A DNA stretch of 64,000 bases from Paulinella micropora (GCA_009731375.1 BJOX01000081.1:773021-837020), one strand, 5' to 3'; positions 18,494-29,345 are shown, numbered from the stretch's first letter. The notes: generated from the letters alone by a model not told the origin. Numbers and translations: made by a program.

Positions 18494-21400
18494 TTAAAAT
18501 CCAAAAGGTCTAGTTTCAATCGCATTCTCTACAATTCCGATAACTTGTCTTTTCGTATATGTAAAACTAAATATCTTTTCTAAGTATTCGCTTGCTATTT
18601 TTTTCTTTTGTTTGTCTCGTGTTATCTTGTTGTTTTCTATTATAACTACTTTTCCAGATTTCTCAATTCGCTTTGCAATCCGTAATTCTTCATCAGTCTC
18701 CAACAATTCAGCCAGTTCATTTTTACCATTCTCAAATAATTCAGTGTTCGTAATACCTAGCCCGCAACTTATTACACTTAACATATTTGGTAAATTCAAT
18801 GCTTTTTTTGTTTCATAGTTCATACTAAATCCTTTTACTTTCATACTGGCTTTACCATTATCTAATAAGTATCCATAACATTTTGGCCCCCCTCCCACAA
18901 AGGTTTTTATTTTCGCTCCTTTCAATTCATCAGTCCAATCGCCCAGTAAATCGCCTGTCTCTACATCTACCTTTGTTTGTCGTATATATTACGCTGTCTG
19001 TGTCATGATACAATATCCTATTACCTAATTTGTCCATCATATTGTAAAGTCTCATTCTCGCGTGGCATGTAGTAAATAAAGCAACTACAATATTTGTTTT
19101 AATCGGGTCGCTCACCGCATCCTGTTTTAAGTCATAACTGGCTTCTACAATTTGGTCGTTAATTATGTTAATATTTATATTATCTACTGATTTATCGTTC
19201 AATAGTTTGTATAATGTATCTTTATCCTTTATCATTTTGTTCTGTGTTTTATTTTGTTTCTGTCCAAACTTGCCCCATAAAGAGTTCAAGCACAACTTAG
19301 CAACTGCTCGCCGTCCTTCGTTTTTAAATATTTTGCTTTCATCCATCTTTACACCCATTTTAACTTCCATGCTGTTTATGTAATTTTGTTTTTCTGCTTC
19401 CGTATTACATCCCGCGGGGTATCCGCTGGATTCTTGTTTTACTTTCAAGAATGTCTTTATGTATTCTTTGAATAAGCTACTGCTTTGTTCTTTCCAGTGC
19501 CATACTTCATATACTTTTATCAACTTATACCCTTTCTCTAAGGCCTTGTAAATTTCTGGAGTTGCCCATGTACCAGTTATTGCTCGTTCTTTATCTGTGT
19601 GCTTACATTCTCCATGTTGCTCAGTCATTCCGCACTTATCGCATAACTAATACATCATCTTTCCTCTGTCTGCCTTCGGTAAGACTGGGTGTAGTAAGCA
19701 TTTGGTGGTAGCATCTTAACCTTAGCCACTCCGAAATATTCTCTGTTTATAATTTTGTTTTTCATCTCTTTTCTTTCCTCCTCATTGCTTGGTCTAATAA
19801 TTATATGGTGTCCGCTTGGATAAAGGTCGTAATACATCACGGTCGGATAAAGTGAGCATATGTCAATATATTTTGCATACTCATTATCATGTCGTGATTT
19901 CCAATATAATTTCAGAGCATTCACTCTACCTCCAAACATTGCCTCTCGTGGGTTTAGTCCTTCTTGTTCAGTAATTCGTTCGTTTGTATCCTCTGCCAGT
20001 CTTTCACTGGTTTTCATCAGGCTCCATTCGCACTCCCAGATACTTATTACTTTCGCTTGTTCGCTAAGTTGTTTTTCTCTTCTCATTGTTTCCTTGTATA
20101 GTTCGCCCATCGTCTTATTCTTCTTCACATTCATAGCATTTCTATTCCAACACTTATCACATCCGTGCCAATGACACCCGTAAAACTCATAAGCGGTTTT
20201 GTTTTTCTCGTCCCAACCATCTACATACACACGAGATTGCCCGAGTTGAAACATTTTTTCACCTCCGTTGAATGCGTGTTTAATATCGGTTTTGTCTAAC
20301 CTGCTTCTGTATGCTAACCATTTTACACAAGCCCTAGAAGTCATCCTGTTTTGCTTTTCCGCGCTCAATATCGCAATTGAATTCTCTGGCATAAACTTGG
20401 CACGATACAAAGCCATAACACAACTCGCAATAGTTGTATATTGAAAAGGGTCAATACCAAACTCTAGAAACTGATTTCTAAAATCTATACAACCCTTTCT
20501 AAGTATATCAACATCTGAATGACAATACTCAGCGATTTCCTTCGCCATATCAAACCTGTTATGTGCTTTCACTTGTTCGTCATACCATTCAAGAAATTCT
20601 TTTCGTTTATCTCCTCACATCGTGTCGTAGCCGTAATGTTTCTTATGTGGCATTACCCCAACATAGTTTTTATTTTTAGCCGTATTGAAGAAGTGCGGGA
20701 AGAAACCTTTCTTAAGTTCCGTAAGCCCGAATGTCTTTGGAAAGTCTGACAATGGCATCGTAAGAAAACTTAGGCTGTCTATAAAGCGATACTTCTTAAG
20801 TGACATCATCATAATCTTACCACCTTTATAGATTACAAATGGAGTTTGTCCATTATCAACCAACCACTTAAGAATAAACTGACAATCATAACCGCGGGCA
20901 TTGTGCGCGATAAATGTAAATCCGCTGTGCTTAGTGTCAAAAGCCCAATTACAGAAATCTTGAATGTTCTTGTGAATTACTGGCGGTTCCTTCGCATCGT
21001 AATACTGGCTTTCCGCATGATTAACAATGTGCTCGCCTGTGTCCTGTGTCGCTTCAAAGTCAAAGAATATGTATTGCTCTGACGGCGGTAAGATTTCTTT
21101 TTGGACTATTTCACATTGGTGTTCAAGCGGTTTCACTAGTTTGCAATTTCGGCATTTCGCATATCCGCATTTGTGCTCATCCTTCTTTCTGTAATTAAGA
21201 CCGCACGATTTACATTTCGCTTTAACATCGCAGTTTGTCGTCATGTGATTATTAAAGCATTCAGTGTTTGGAAACTTTCTATTACACTTCTCACATTCTT
21301 TCCACTGGCTCTTGTCATTTATTCCCTTACATCCGTTGGTTTCACAGATACTACATTTGGCTTCACAGGCATGTCTTTCCTTATACCCTCTTAGACATAA

Positions 21401-22477
21401 CTCACAGAAATTCTTTTTTCCTAGCATAGACTTCATGTTAGTTATGGCATCGTAATGTCCTTCAGTCTTTAGAATGTAAAGGTTAGTCAGCCGTTCTCCG
21501 TTCGCATCAAGTAGTTCTGTTTTATAAATGATTTTGTCAGGAAATTCAACAATGACCAGATTGTATTTAATGTGATTAGCGAATGTATTAATTTCTGGTA
21601 TTCCACACACATCCTTAATGACTTTCGCTTCATCGTGTAAAGCCTCTGCCATTTCCTGCTGTATCTTTCTTTTACCCATTAGTATTGTCTTGAATTTTGG
21701 ATGCTTTCAATTTTTGCTTTGACTACAACGATTGCTCGTGCTAAGCATAAGTTATCGCTGTTTGTAATACAGATTACTCCTTTTTTTCTGTAGATATCCA
21801 ATTTGTTCAAAACCTGTAGCCTTGTCCCGCCCGTCAGCATTTTAACAGATTTCAACACAAATTTTAATTTATCAAAGTTTATTCCGTTCTCGTCCATGTA
21901 AAGACTTTCGTTGCTTTGAAACATTGCTGACAATCTTTCTAAAACTTTTTCAACCGAGATTTGATTAACTTTGTGTAAGCCTGTTGATACTTTTCCATAG
22001 TAATCAACAAACTCAATACCTAGGCTAACCTTATCTGCGGGTGCTTGTCGTTTTACAAAGTCGTTCAACACAATCTCAATAAATCTTATCACATCGCGCA
22101 TCGTGAATGATCGGAAGTTGCCGTTAATCCTTACCGCATATCGGCTTTCATTTATTCCTAGTTCGTGTTCCTTGCTGTCGTCCCTTATGATATCATAATT
22201 ACCATACCGCAACAAGTCTCTGTAATTTTCTTTCATCTCTTTTTTCTCTTCAATCGTAGGTAAAGGTGGTGCTGTTGGTATAGCATGGTGTTCGAAATAC
22301 ACCGCACCTCTTACTTGGTTCAAGTAGTTTTGGGCTGTCGGTGTATCAATTTTATACCCCCTTACCTTCGGTTTGATATATAGCACATCCTGACCCCTGA
22401 CAGACTTGATTTCGTAATTTATCTTATATTCCCTTAATCTATCCAACCTGTAGACCTTGCCGTTATACGTGTGTCTT
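18494..22477 (-). pseudogene. polB: Protein-primed family B DNA polymerase (multiple frame breaks)
   Basis: Copies the linear genome from protein primers at the TIR ends. Order of parts: N-terminal region (22446-21680) ending in DNLCLARAIVV, a motif like the OTU-type DxxCLxRAI seen in Polinton polymerases; Cys/His-rich zinc region (~21430-21110); exonuclease motifs FFDFEATQD and FIAHNARGYD; palm motif A DICSLYPTVMYY; motif B KLCLNSLWGKFGQ; motif C YHDTDS; thumb to 18494. About 1,320 codons, normal for Polintons. Breaks: possible start ATG 22477 out of frame with the body; stop/start overlap taATG at 21681-21679; TGA at 20615-20617 with frame unchanged; frame change near 19680 plus TAG at 19647-19649; frame change near 18975. 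All catalytic motifs remain. Confidence 0.93.
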
Positions 22478-22573
22478 CATGTTTGATAATAGTATATCAA
22501 GGAAAATATAATTTTTATAAAATTAAAATATTTGTCTGCCTCAATCGGTCGTCCCCTCGTGGCCTCGTGTGTG

Positions 22574-22590
22574 TCCCTATATATAAGACC
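22574..22590 (-). promoter_or_regulatory. TATA-like site upstream of polymerase
   Basis: On the minus strand cttatatataggg lies ~100 bp ahead of the polymerase start in a 165-bp gap. Core-promoter placement is plausible; AT-rich context lowers certainty. Confidence 0.35.
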
Positions 22591-22642
22591 CCTCCTTGTC
22601 TTTAAATGGAAATTCAGTGGTTTTCTCAGAGAAACTTTTTGA

Positions 22643-23147
22643 TTACTGATACTTGCCATACCCGCAACCGCAGTGGCACTTATGTTCCATATATCCACAC
22701 ATATTACACCTATCATCGTCATCTTTCTTTATTCTCTCCATATACTTTGCTTGGCCTTGGAGGAACTGGAGGTTTTTCTTTTTCTGCTGAAATACGTTTC
22801 TGAGACTTCATATGTCGCGCTTTGTTTCCATTATGTATTTCAGCACCACATCCACACTTAAAATCTTTATGCTTCCAAATTGTCTTCTTTTCTTTTTTGA
22901 TTATTCTTGTTTCTTTATCGTAATTGATTTTCCATTCCTCGTATTTAGGTATTATATTTTCCTCGTGATACTTCTTTGCTTCTTCCAATGCTTGCTCTTT
23001 TGATTTTTTCTTTCCGATGCAGAAACTCTTACACATAACCTTTCCTCCTTCTCTCCATTGAACTTTTACCATTGGTCTCTTTTCGTTATTCTTTACCATA
23101 ACACAACCTCTGGACATTCTAAATCTCTGAGTGTCTTCGTTTGTCAT
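22643..23147 (-). pseudogene. Right terminal gene: AP2-like/zinc-finger protein, paralogue of the left one (frameshift)
   Basis: Starts 2-3 bp inside the right TIR and reads inward. VKVQWREGGKVMCKSFCI followed by KKSKEQALEEAKKYHEENI aligns with the left gene's VVVQWCEEGKIKKKRFNF and KEQALEEANRFYKENI. One finger, CGCGAEIHNGNKARHMK, is conserved. After a frame change near 22740 the C-terminus is a dense Cys cluster (CNMCGYMEHKCHCGCGYG) ending at 22643. Product ~165-170 codons. The pairing with the left gene at mirror positions suggests a role at element ends or as early regulators; inferred. Confidence 0.72.
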
Positions 23148-23149
23148 CC

Positions 23150-23479
23150 TATATGTGTCTTTATTTTATTTATTTAAATAATAATTATTTACAGGTAGCC
23201 GTTTTTCTTTCTTTTGTCTGTCTGTATTTGTTATAAATAGGTAGAGGAAATAATAAATAACGGCTCTTAGTGTGGTTAAAAACACTTCCCCACCAGACAC
23301 CTAGGCGTTACCGCTAAAATTACACTTTCTAAATTCTGGAGTTGGTCAACTTTTTGTAAAGTAGTCCAGAGAGAAATTCATAATAAGAGAGATTTAAATG
23401 AAATTGTTGTTTTGAACTTAGAGAGAATAGGTAGCAGAAATAATGAATAACGGCTCTTAGTGTGGTTTCTGTGATGAAA
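23150..23479 (-). repeat. Right terminal inverted repeat (~329 bp)
   Basis: Reverse complement of 2731-3058, ending tgtggtttctgtgatgaa. It contains both subterminal motif copies (23236-23277 and 23426-23467). No short target duplication is visible between the bases after it (aaggggt) and those before the left TIR (tgcagt). Confidence 0.95.
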
Positions 23480-24153
23480 AAAGGGGTACACACCCCCGAA
23501 CATAATATGGGGAGCATTGGGGGGAGTCAACGGTCTCAAGCCATCTGGTCATATTTACTGGAATGATCGTGTCGCCCGTCCACTCGACAGGCACACCTCT
23601 TTCATCCCTCTTGACGTTCTCATTCCCCCACAGGACCACTCGAAGGCTCTGCTTCTCCATTCGGTGCTGCCTCCTCAGCTGAACCCCTTGCCTCCCTCTT
23701 GTCCCCACCAACGTCCCCAGACACCCCTTCGTCGTAGACTGCCAGCTCGACAAGTCCCGAGTCGTCAGTTGAAACGGGCTGTAACCCCTCCAAGAACACT
23801 TCCCCAACGGCGTCCCGGCTGCTACGTCTGCCACTTCCTCCAGACAACAATAGACAACATGCTCGATGAACAACGACCCAGACAAGACTCAACCTCGCAA
23901 CCAAGCTCAAAACAAAGCAGTGAATTCAGTTCTCGCTACCCACAAAGACAACATGACCAACCTCGTTCACGCTCTCAGTCAGCCTCCACTACTGCTACTT
24001 CCCCAAAGAAGCCAGAGGACGTCGCTCCACTCAACCCTCCTGACCCCTATGGGAAAAGTATGAGACGCATACTCAAAGACATAGAGCTAGAAAAGAAAAA
24101 CCAACAGCAACGAGCACGACAAGAACGACCACGCAACACACATCGGCCCTCCC
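23480..24153. other. 674-bp extra segment between right TIR and right 42-bp repeat
   Basis: Not similar to the element or to the left flank by eye. GC-richer than the element. A plus-strand frame at 23517-24158 encodes a Pro/Ser/Arg/Gln-rich product with a Lys/Arg/Gln-rich end (RILKDIELEKKNQQQRARQE), and an overlapping minus frame exists at 23457-23885; neither is recognised. Because the left TIR touches its 42-bp copy directly, this DNA is only on the right side. Could be filler DNA captured at integration, or a second insertion. Confidence 0.6.
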
Positions 24154-24195
24154 AGTAGTACAGGGTGCCACTTGGGCACAGGGTTTCAGTGCAGT
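24154..24195. repeat. 42-bp direct repeat, right copy
   Basis: Identical to 2689-2730. The host minus-strand frame from the RS-rich part reads into it as HCTETLCPSGTLYY, matching the continuation beyond the left TIR. Confidence 0.85.
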
Positions 24196-24494
24196 GAGGG
24201 TGTCGTTTGTCTTTACGTGGGGATAGGGATAGTCTTTTTCCTGAGTATGGGCATTGTTGGCTTCTTGTGGGACTTCGTCCTCGACTTGGTTCGCAGTTTT
24301 GTTTCTTGTCATCACGTTGGTAGGGCTGTTGGTGATATGTGTTGCGAGGGGATCTCGACCTTCTTCCGCGGCGTGGCGAGGTTGACCTGCTTCCGACGGT
24401 ACGTGTCCTGATGTCGTTGGCTTTGATTCCTATGGTCATATCTTCTCGAGTCGTTTCCAGAGCGTGAGTGTTGGTTTCTACGAAGATTGCTCAT
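24154..24494 (-). pseudogene. Host open frame, upstream RS-rich part
   Basis: From a Met at 24494 (MSNLRRNQHSRSGND) the product is Arg/Ser/Gln-rich with many SR/RS dipeptides (RSTSPRRGRRSRSPRN, RGRSPTRSQQ), like RS domains of RNA-binding or nuclear proteins. One frame change lies near 24380. It runs through the 42-bp repeat; its continuation is at 2730-199. Identity unknown. Confidence 0.45.
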
Positions 24495-25040
24495 TCGTAG
24501 GCGGTCTGGTGGTCCAGACGTGTCGAATCCCGAAACCTAAGGAGGGCAAGGATGCAAACTTAACTTTCAAGAATAGTTATTTATGAACAGGGGTTTACCA
24601 GACCACGCGTGACCGTGCTCACCCCTTTGCTTAGTACAAGTGAGTGTAGAGTTTCGTTCGAGTAAGGGGGCAAGGTAGGTTTGTTTTTATTGTTAGTGCG
24701 TGTGAGCTGTGCTCACTTTGGAGGTTATTGTTAGTAAGATTGTGATGCGGAATTGGTTGTAGTTGCGTGGTAACGGATATGATTCTGTTAGAGTGGAAGG
24801 TTAAGTAGCACGGCCTAGTGAGAGAAAAATTACAAATTGATATGTGTGAAAGGGGAAATTGTCAGAGTAAATTAAGGGAAAATTGCCCAGTGCACCTGGG
24901 ATGGGAAATTACTGGTATTAATAAAATTTGGAAAAAGTTCTGGTTAGCGGCTAGTTTTATGCATTAAGTTCAACAGTAAAAACGCATTGGTGAGTTTTTC
25001 TAGTTCCTTAGTAAATTCATTAATATTTTCCCAAAATGGA
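24495..25040. other. Unique DNA, nothing recognised
   Basis: Balanced then AT-leaning sequence without a supported frame, RNA gene or repeat. Confidence 0.6.
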
Positions 25041-25215
25041 AAGATATTTTGAAACGGTCTGAAACCCTATGCCACCCGAAAATATTTCCTATTTCGGGAA
25101 AATATTTCCTATTTCGGGAAAATATTTCCTACTTTGGGAAAATATTTTACACTTTAGGAAAATATTTCTCATTTTGGGAAAATCTCACTTTGGGAAAATA
25201 TTTCCCACTTTGGGA
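25041..25215 (+). repeat. Minisatellite, ~19-20 bp unit
   Basis: Eight or so imperfect copies of gggaaaatatttcctattt, with the middle varying (tactttg, acacttta). Confidence 0.85.
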
Positions 25216-25267
25216 TTATAGACGCTTCCGGCCAGGACTCATTCAATAAGTACCAAGTTATTAACAT

Positions 25268-25325
25268 AAAAAGCTACGTTTATTATTCAAGACAATTAAA
25301 ACTACGTTTATTATTCAAGATTAAA
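25268..25325 (+). repeat. Short direct repeat
   Basis: acgtttattattcaagac occurs twice 33 bp apart; nothing else is seen here. Confidence 0.6.
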
Positions 25326-25361
25326 TAACTATTTTCTGAAAGTATTTTCTGAAAGACAATT

Positions 25362-25815
25362 TTGTTTAGGTCAGTATTCTTTTTGTTTTTGTTTAGGTTA
25401 GTATTCTTTTTGTTTTTGTTTAGGTTAGTACTGTTTTTGCTTTTGTTTAGGTTAGTATTGGTTTAATTTTTGTTTAGGTTAGTATTGTTTATGATTTTTT
25501 TTAGGTTAGTATTGGTTTTGTTTTTGTTTAGGTTAGTATTGTTTATGTTTTTGTTTAGGTTAGTATTAATATCGTTTTTGTTTTTGTTTAGGTTAGTGTC
25601 GTTTTTGTTTTTGTTTAGGTTAATATTTTTTTTGTTTTTGTTTTTGTTTAGGTTAGTATTATTTTTGTTTAGGTAAGTATTGTTTTCGTTTAGGTTAGTA
25701 TTGTTTTTGTTTTTGTTTTGTTTAGGTTAGTATGCTTTTGTTGTTTTTGTTTAGGTTAAGTATTGTTTATGTTTTTGTTTACGTTAGTATTGTTTATGTT
25801 TTTGTTTAGCTTAGA
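25362..25815 (+). repeat. Minisatellite with TTTAGGTTAG core
   Basis: About 17 irregular units of gtttaggttagtattgttt plus variable gtttttgttt spacers. The TTTAGGTTAG core looks telomere-like, but the unit is not a simple telomere repeat. Confidence 0.85.
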
Positions 25816-26016
25816 AACCGTCAGAGACATGGTTGGTGTCGAACAGAAAGACCCAAAGAACGATTAATAGGCACTTATGAGGAAAATGTGAAGAAGAGAC
25901 TGCGAGCTCCTTATAGTTGTTATATGAACAACTACTTGCACGCTCTTCCTTCTCCGCTATTAATATTTCTGAGAAATTTGAATGTTGCGGCTTCTGTACC
26001 AGCTTGTTGAATAGTA
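25816..26016. other. Unique DNA, nothing recognised
   Basis: No coding frame or repeat seen. Confidence 0.5.
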
Positions 26017-26160
26017 AATTATGCGACTAGCCACAAATTTGACGTGTTTTGCGGGCGAGCCAGACCAGGCCGGCGAGCCCGCAAAACACGTCAAAATTTC
26101 GCGCGCCGCATATGTAGTTTTACCGGTAACCTAACCACATTTGTGGAGGTGACTGATGAA
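26017..26160. repeat. GC-rich hairpin repeat, copy 1
   Basis: Core inverted repeat tttgacgtgttttgcgggcg ... cgagcccgcaaaacacgtca with a GC-rich loop, flanked by atgcgactagccaca and by gtaacctaaccaca. Matches at 27296-27440 and 56795-56945. Probably a non-autonomous foldback/MITE-like element. Confidence 0.8.
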
Positions 26161-26275
26161 AGCTCTTATCAAGATCTGTCTAATGAGCAATGACACAGGC
26201 TCTTAGTGCAACGATTTGGCGGAGGAGAAAGCGCTTGAAGTCATTGCATATTTTACTTAAGAAATAGTGTTAACA
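26161..26275. repeat. Foldback-family fragment
   Basis: Contains aaagctcttatcaagatctg and gcgcttgaagtcattgca, shared with the fuller copies at 29505-29720 and 36485-36700. Confidence 0.6.
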
Positions 26276-26284
26276 GACTCGAAT

Positions 26285-26420
26285 AAAAAATATGTGTATG
26301 TATGTAAGTATGTATGTATGTATGCATGTATCTATGTATGTATGTATGTGCACGTATATATATTTGTATATGCACACATGCATATACATATGCAATCAAC
26401 ATGCATACGTAAACGTATAG
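26285..26420 (+). repeat. (TATG)n and AT-rich tract
   Basis: Imperfect tatg tetramers grading into TATA-rich sequence. Confidence 0.85.
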
Positions 26421-26513
26421 GGTCTGGGATCTATGTATATCTTGTATATGTTTTTAATACAATAAAATGAAAAACGACAAACTGAACGACAACTTTGACT
26501 GTTGCGATACGAA

Positions 26514-26692
<179 letters not shown>

Positions 26693-26774
26693 ACTGTATA
26701 TGTTTGTATGTATATGTATGTATATGTTATGTATGTATATGTATCCAAGCAGAACATAACTAGCAAATACCCTA

Positions 26775-27038
26775 TAATATAATATAATATAATATAATAT
26801 AATATAATATAATATAATATAATATAATATAATATAATATAATATAATATAATATGATATAATATAATATAATATAATATAATATAATATAATTAATATA
26901 ATATAATATGATATAATATAATATAATATAATATAATATAATATAATGTAATGTAATGTAATATAATATAATATAATATAATAATATTAATATAATATAA
27001 TATAATATAATATAATATAATATAATATAATATAATAT
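26775..27038 (+). repeat. (AATAT)n pentamer array
   Basis: About 50 pentamers with a few tgata, atgta and aatta variants. Confidence 0.97.
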
Positions 27039-27109
27039 AGCTGAGGAATAATAGGTGGGGTAAGGATATGCGTTAGTGAGAAAGAAGAAGGACAATAACA
27101 ACAATAGAA

Positions 27110-27255
27110 ATGTATGTATATATGTATGTATGTATGTAAATATGAATGAATGTATGTATGTGTTTATTTATGAATGTATGCATGAATGCATGTATGTATG
27201 TATGTATTTATGTATGTATGTACGTATGTATGTATGTATGTACGTATGTATGATT
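27110..27255 (+). repeat. (ATGT)n array
   Basis: Imperfect atgt tetramers with gaatg and catg variants. Confidence 0.9.
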
Positions 27256-27295
27256 TCAAACTGAGGTAATCAGCGTGTTCATACCCTCAATTAGT

Positions 27296-27440
27296 ATATT
27301 ATGCGACTAGCCACAAATTTGACGTGTTTTGCGGGCGAGCCAGGCCGGGCCGGCGAGCTCGCAAAACACGTCAAATTCGGCGCGCCGCATCTGTTAGTTT
27401 TATCGGTAACCTGACAACATTTTGTGGAGGTGACCGATAA
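27296..27440. repeat. GC-rich hairpin repeat, copy 2
   Basis: Same arms as the copy at 26017, closing ctcgcaaaacacgtcaaatt; right flank gtaacctgacaacatt. Confidence 0.8.
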
Positions 27441-27543
27441 AAATTTTGATAAGAGAAACATGATGTGCAAAGTTGGCCTGTTGTCCTACTTGAATGACAC
27501 CCCGTAGCAATCGTCGCACACCAGACCCCGCAATTTATGGTGT

Positions 27544-27544
<1 letters not shown>

Positions 27545-27585
<41 letters not shown>

Positions 27586-27595
27586 NNNNNNNNNN
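27545..27595 (+). repeat. Poly(G) run and assembly gap
   Basis: At least 41 G before a 10-N gap (27586-27595); contig end in a homopolymer. Confidence 0.9.
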
Positions 27596-27689
27596 GTAGT
27601 TCTTAAGGACAAGGAAGAAGGATTTTCAAGTGATTTCCTTCTGACTCATTTTCCGATGTCGTTCCATGCTTGTGCAGTCAATGGCTGAA

Positions 27690-27835
27690 AATAAGAAAGA
27701 AAGCTAAAACTCTCATCAAGAGCTTTCTAATGAGCCATAACACAGGCTGTCGATGCAAACGTTGACTGAGATCGAAGCGCTTGAAGTCCTTGTTCGCTGT
27801 GCTTTAGAAATAGGAACTTCTCTTGGCGAGCCCAA
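27690..27835 (-). repeat. Foldback-family fragment
   Basis: aactctcatcaagagctttc and gatcgaagcgcttgaagtcc match the reverse strand of 36485-36700. Confidence 0.65.
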
Positions 27836-27938
27836 GACGTCATTTTCCCGGTCACCGGACCACATTGTGAGGTGATATGGCCAATAAAAACGAAGGACGA
27901 GATTGAATTAGTCTTTGCACCATGCATGCGCTAACACC

Positions 27939-28180
<242 letters not shown>

Positions 28181-28235
28181 CAGGAAACATATATGATCGA
28201 TGTGGTAAGAGCGATATATATGTAAACATATGTAC

Positions 28236-28239
<4 letters not shown>

Positions 28240-28296
<57 letters not shown>
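28240..28296 (+). repeat. (AT)n-(GA)n
   Basis: Perfect TA then GA dinucleotides. Confidence 0.95.
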
Positions 28297-28297
<1 letters not shown>

Positions 28298-28917
28298 CAG
28301 ACTTGTTGTAGGTTCAATCGTGCGTTTGGGTCTTTTTGAAGCATGCCTTGTAACAATGATGTTAGCTCAGCCGACAACTAGATCATCACAACACAACCAA
28401 CATGAGGTTGGGTCGGCTGGAATGGTTGGTTTGCTCGGGTTAGCTGTTTGGTTTGTTGGCTGGTTGGTTGGTTGGTTGGTTGGTTGGCTGGTTTTGATGG
28501 ACTGGTTAGTTGGTTGGTTGGTTGGTTGGTTGGTTTCTTGGTTGGGTCATTTTGCAGCATGCCTTGCAACAGCGATGTTAACCGACAACTAGAGCACAAC
28601 ACAAGCATGAGCTTGATGGTTGCTTGGCTGGATCGTTGGTTAGCTGGTTGGTTGGTTGATTGGTTGGTTGGTTGCTTGGTTAGCTGGTTGGTTGGTTGAT
28701 TGGTTGGTTGGTTTCTTGGTTGTTCTGCTCTGTTCTACTCTGCTCTGTTCTGCTCTATTCTGTTCTGTTCTGCTCAACTCTGCTCTGGTCTGTTTTGTTC
28801 TATTTTGTTCTATTCGGTTCTGCTCTATTGTGCTCTGCTCTGTTCTGTTCTGTTCAGCTCTACAACAACAACAACAACAAGAACAACAACAACAAGAACA
28901 ACAACAACAACAACAAG

Positions 28918-29010
<93 letters not shown>

Positions 29011-29345
29011 CTGTTCTCTTCTGTTGATGTTAAATCAAGCCGACAACTAGATAAGCCACACGTAATCAACATGTCGTGGATTGGCTGCATGGTTGCATGG
29101 CTGGAAGGTTGGTTTGCTCGGGTTAGCTGGTTGCTTTGTTGGTTGGTTTTGATGGACTGGTTGCTTGGTCGGTTGGCTGGCTGGCTGGCTGAATCGTTGG
29201 TTTGACTTGGTAAGCTGGTTGGTTGGTCCGTTGGCTGAATGGCTGACTGGCTGGCTGGCTGGACGGTTGGTTGGCTGGTTGGTTTGTTTGTTGGCTTGAC
29301 GGACTGGTTGGTTGGTTGACTGGCTGCTTTCCTTTAGTTGGTTTG
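28297..29345 (+). repeat. (GGTT)n mosaic with (CTGTT)n, (CAA)n, (AAT)n
   Basis: Three ggtt/ggct blocks (28455-28720, 29100-29345), a ctgttctgctc block at 28725-28860, caa trimers to 28947, aat trimers and aaat tetramers to 29007. A ~55-bp unique phrase with ccttgtaacaatgatgtta recurs at 28345, 28560 and 29020, so a larger unit was duplicated. Confidence 0.85.

Larger units (their letters stand above)
2731..23479. mobile_element. Integrated Polinton/Maverick-like DNA virus, ~20.7 kb
   Basis: Bounded by long TIRs and clearly more AT-rich than the DNA on either side. Encodes the diagnostic set: protein-primed PolB, rve integrase, packaging ATPase, adenovirus-type protease, penton and double-jelly-roll-type major capsid candidates. 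Gene order penton then major capsid, with the protease and ATPase just upstream, fits Polintons, adintoviruses and Polinton-like viruses. The S74 fibre and the Zn-ribbon HNH protein lean towards protist Polinton-like viruses. Several genes carry frameshifts or stops, so this copy is probably not autonomous, although the capsid gene is intact. Exact subgroup would need a capsid/PolB phylogeny. Confidence 0.92.

Noticed and set aside
2725-23486. Standard 6-bp target-site duplication flanking the TIRs
   Set aside because: Bases before the left TIR (tgcagt) and after the right TIR (aagggg) do not match.
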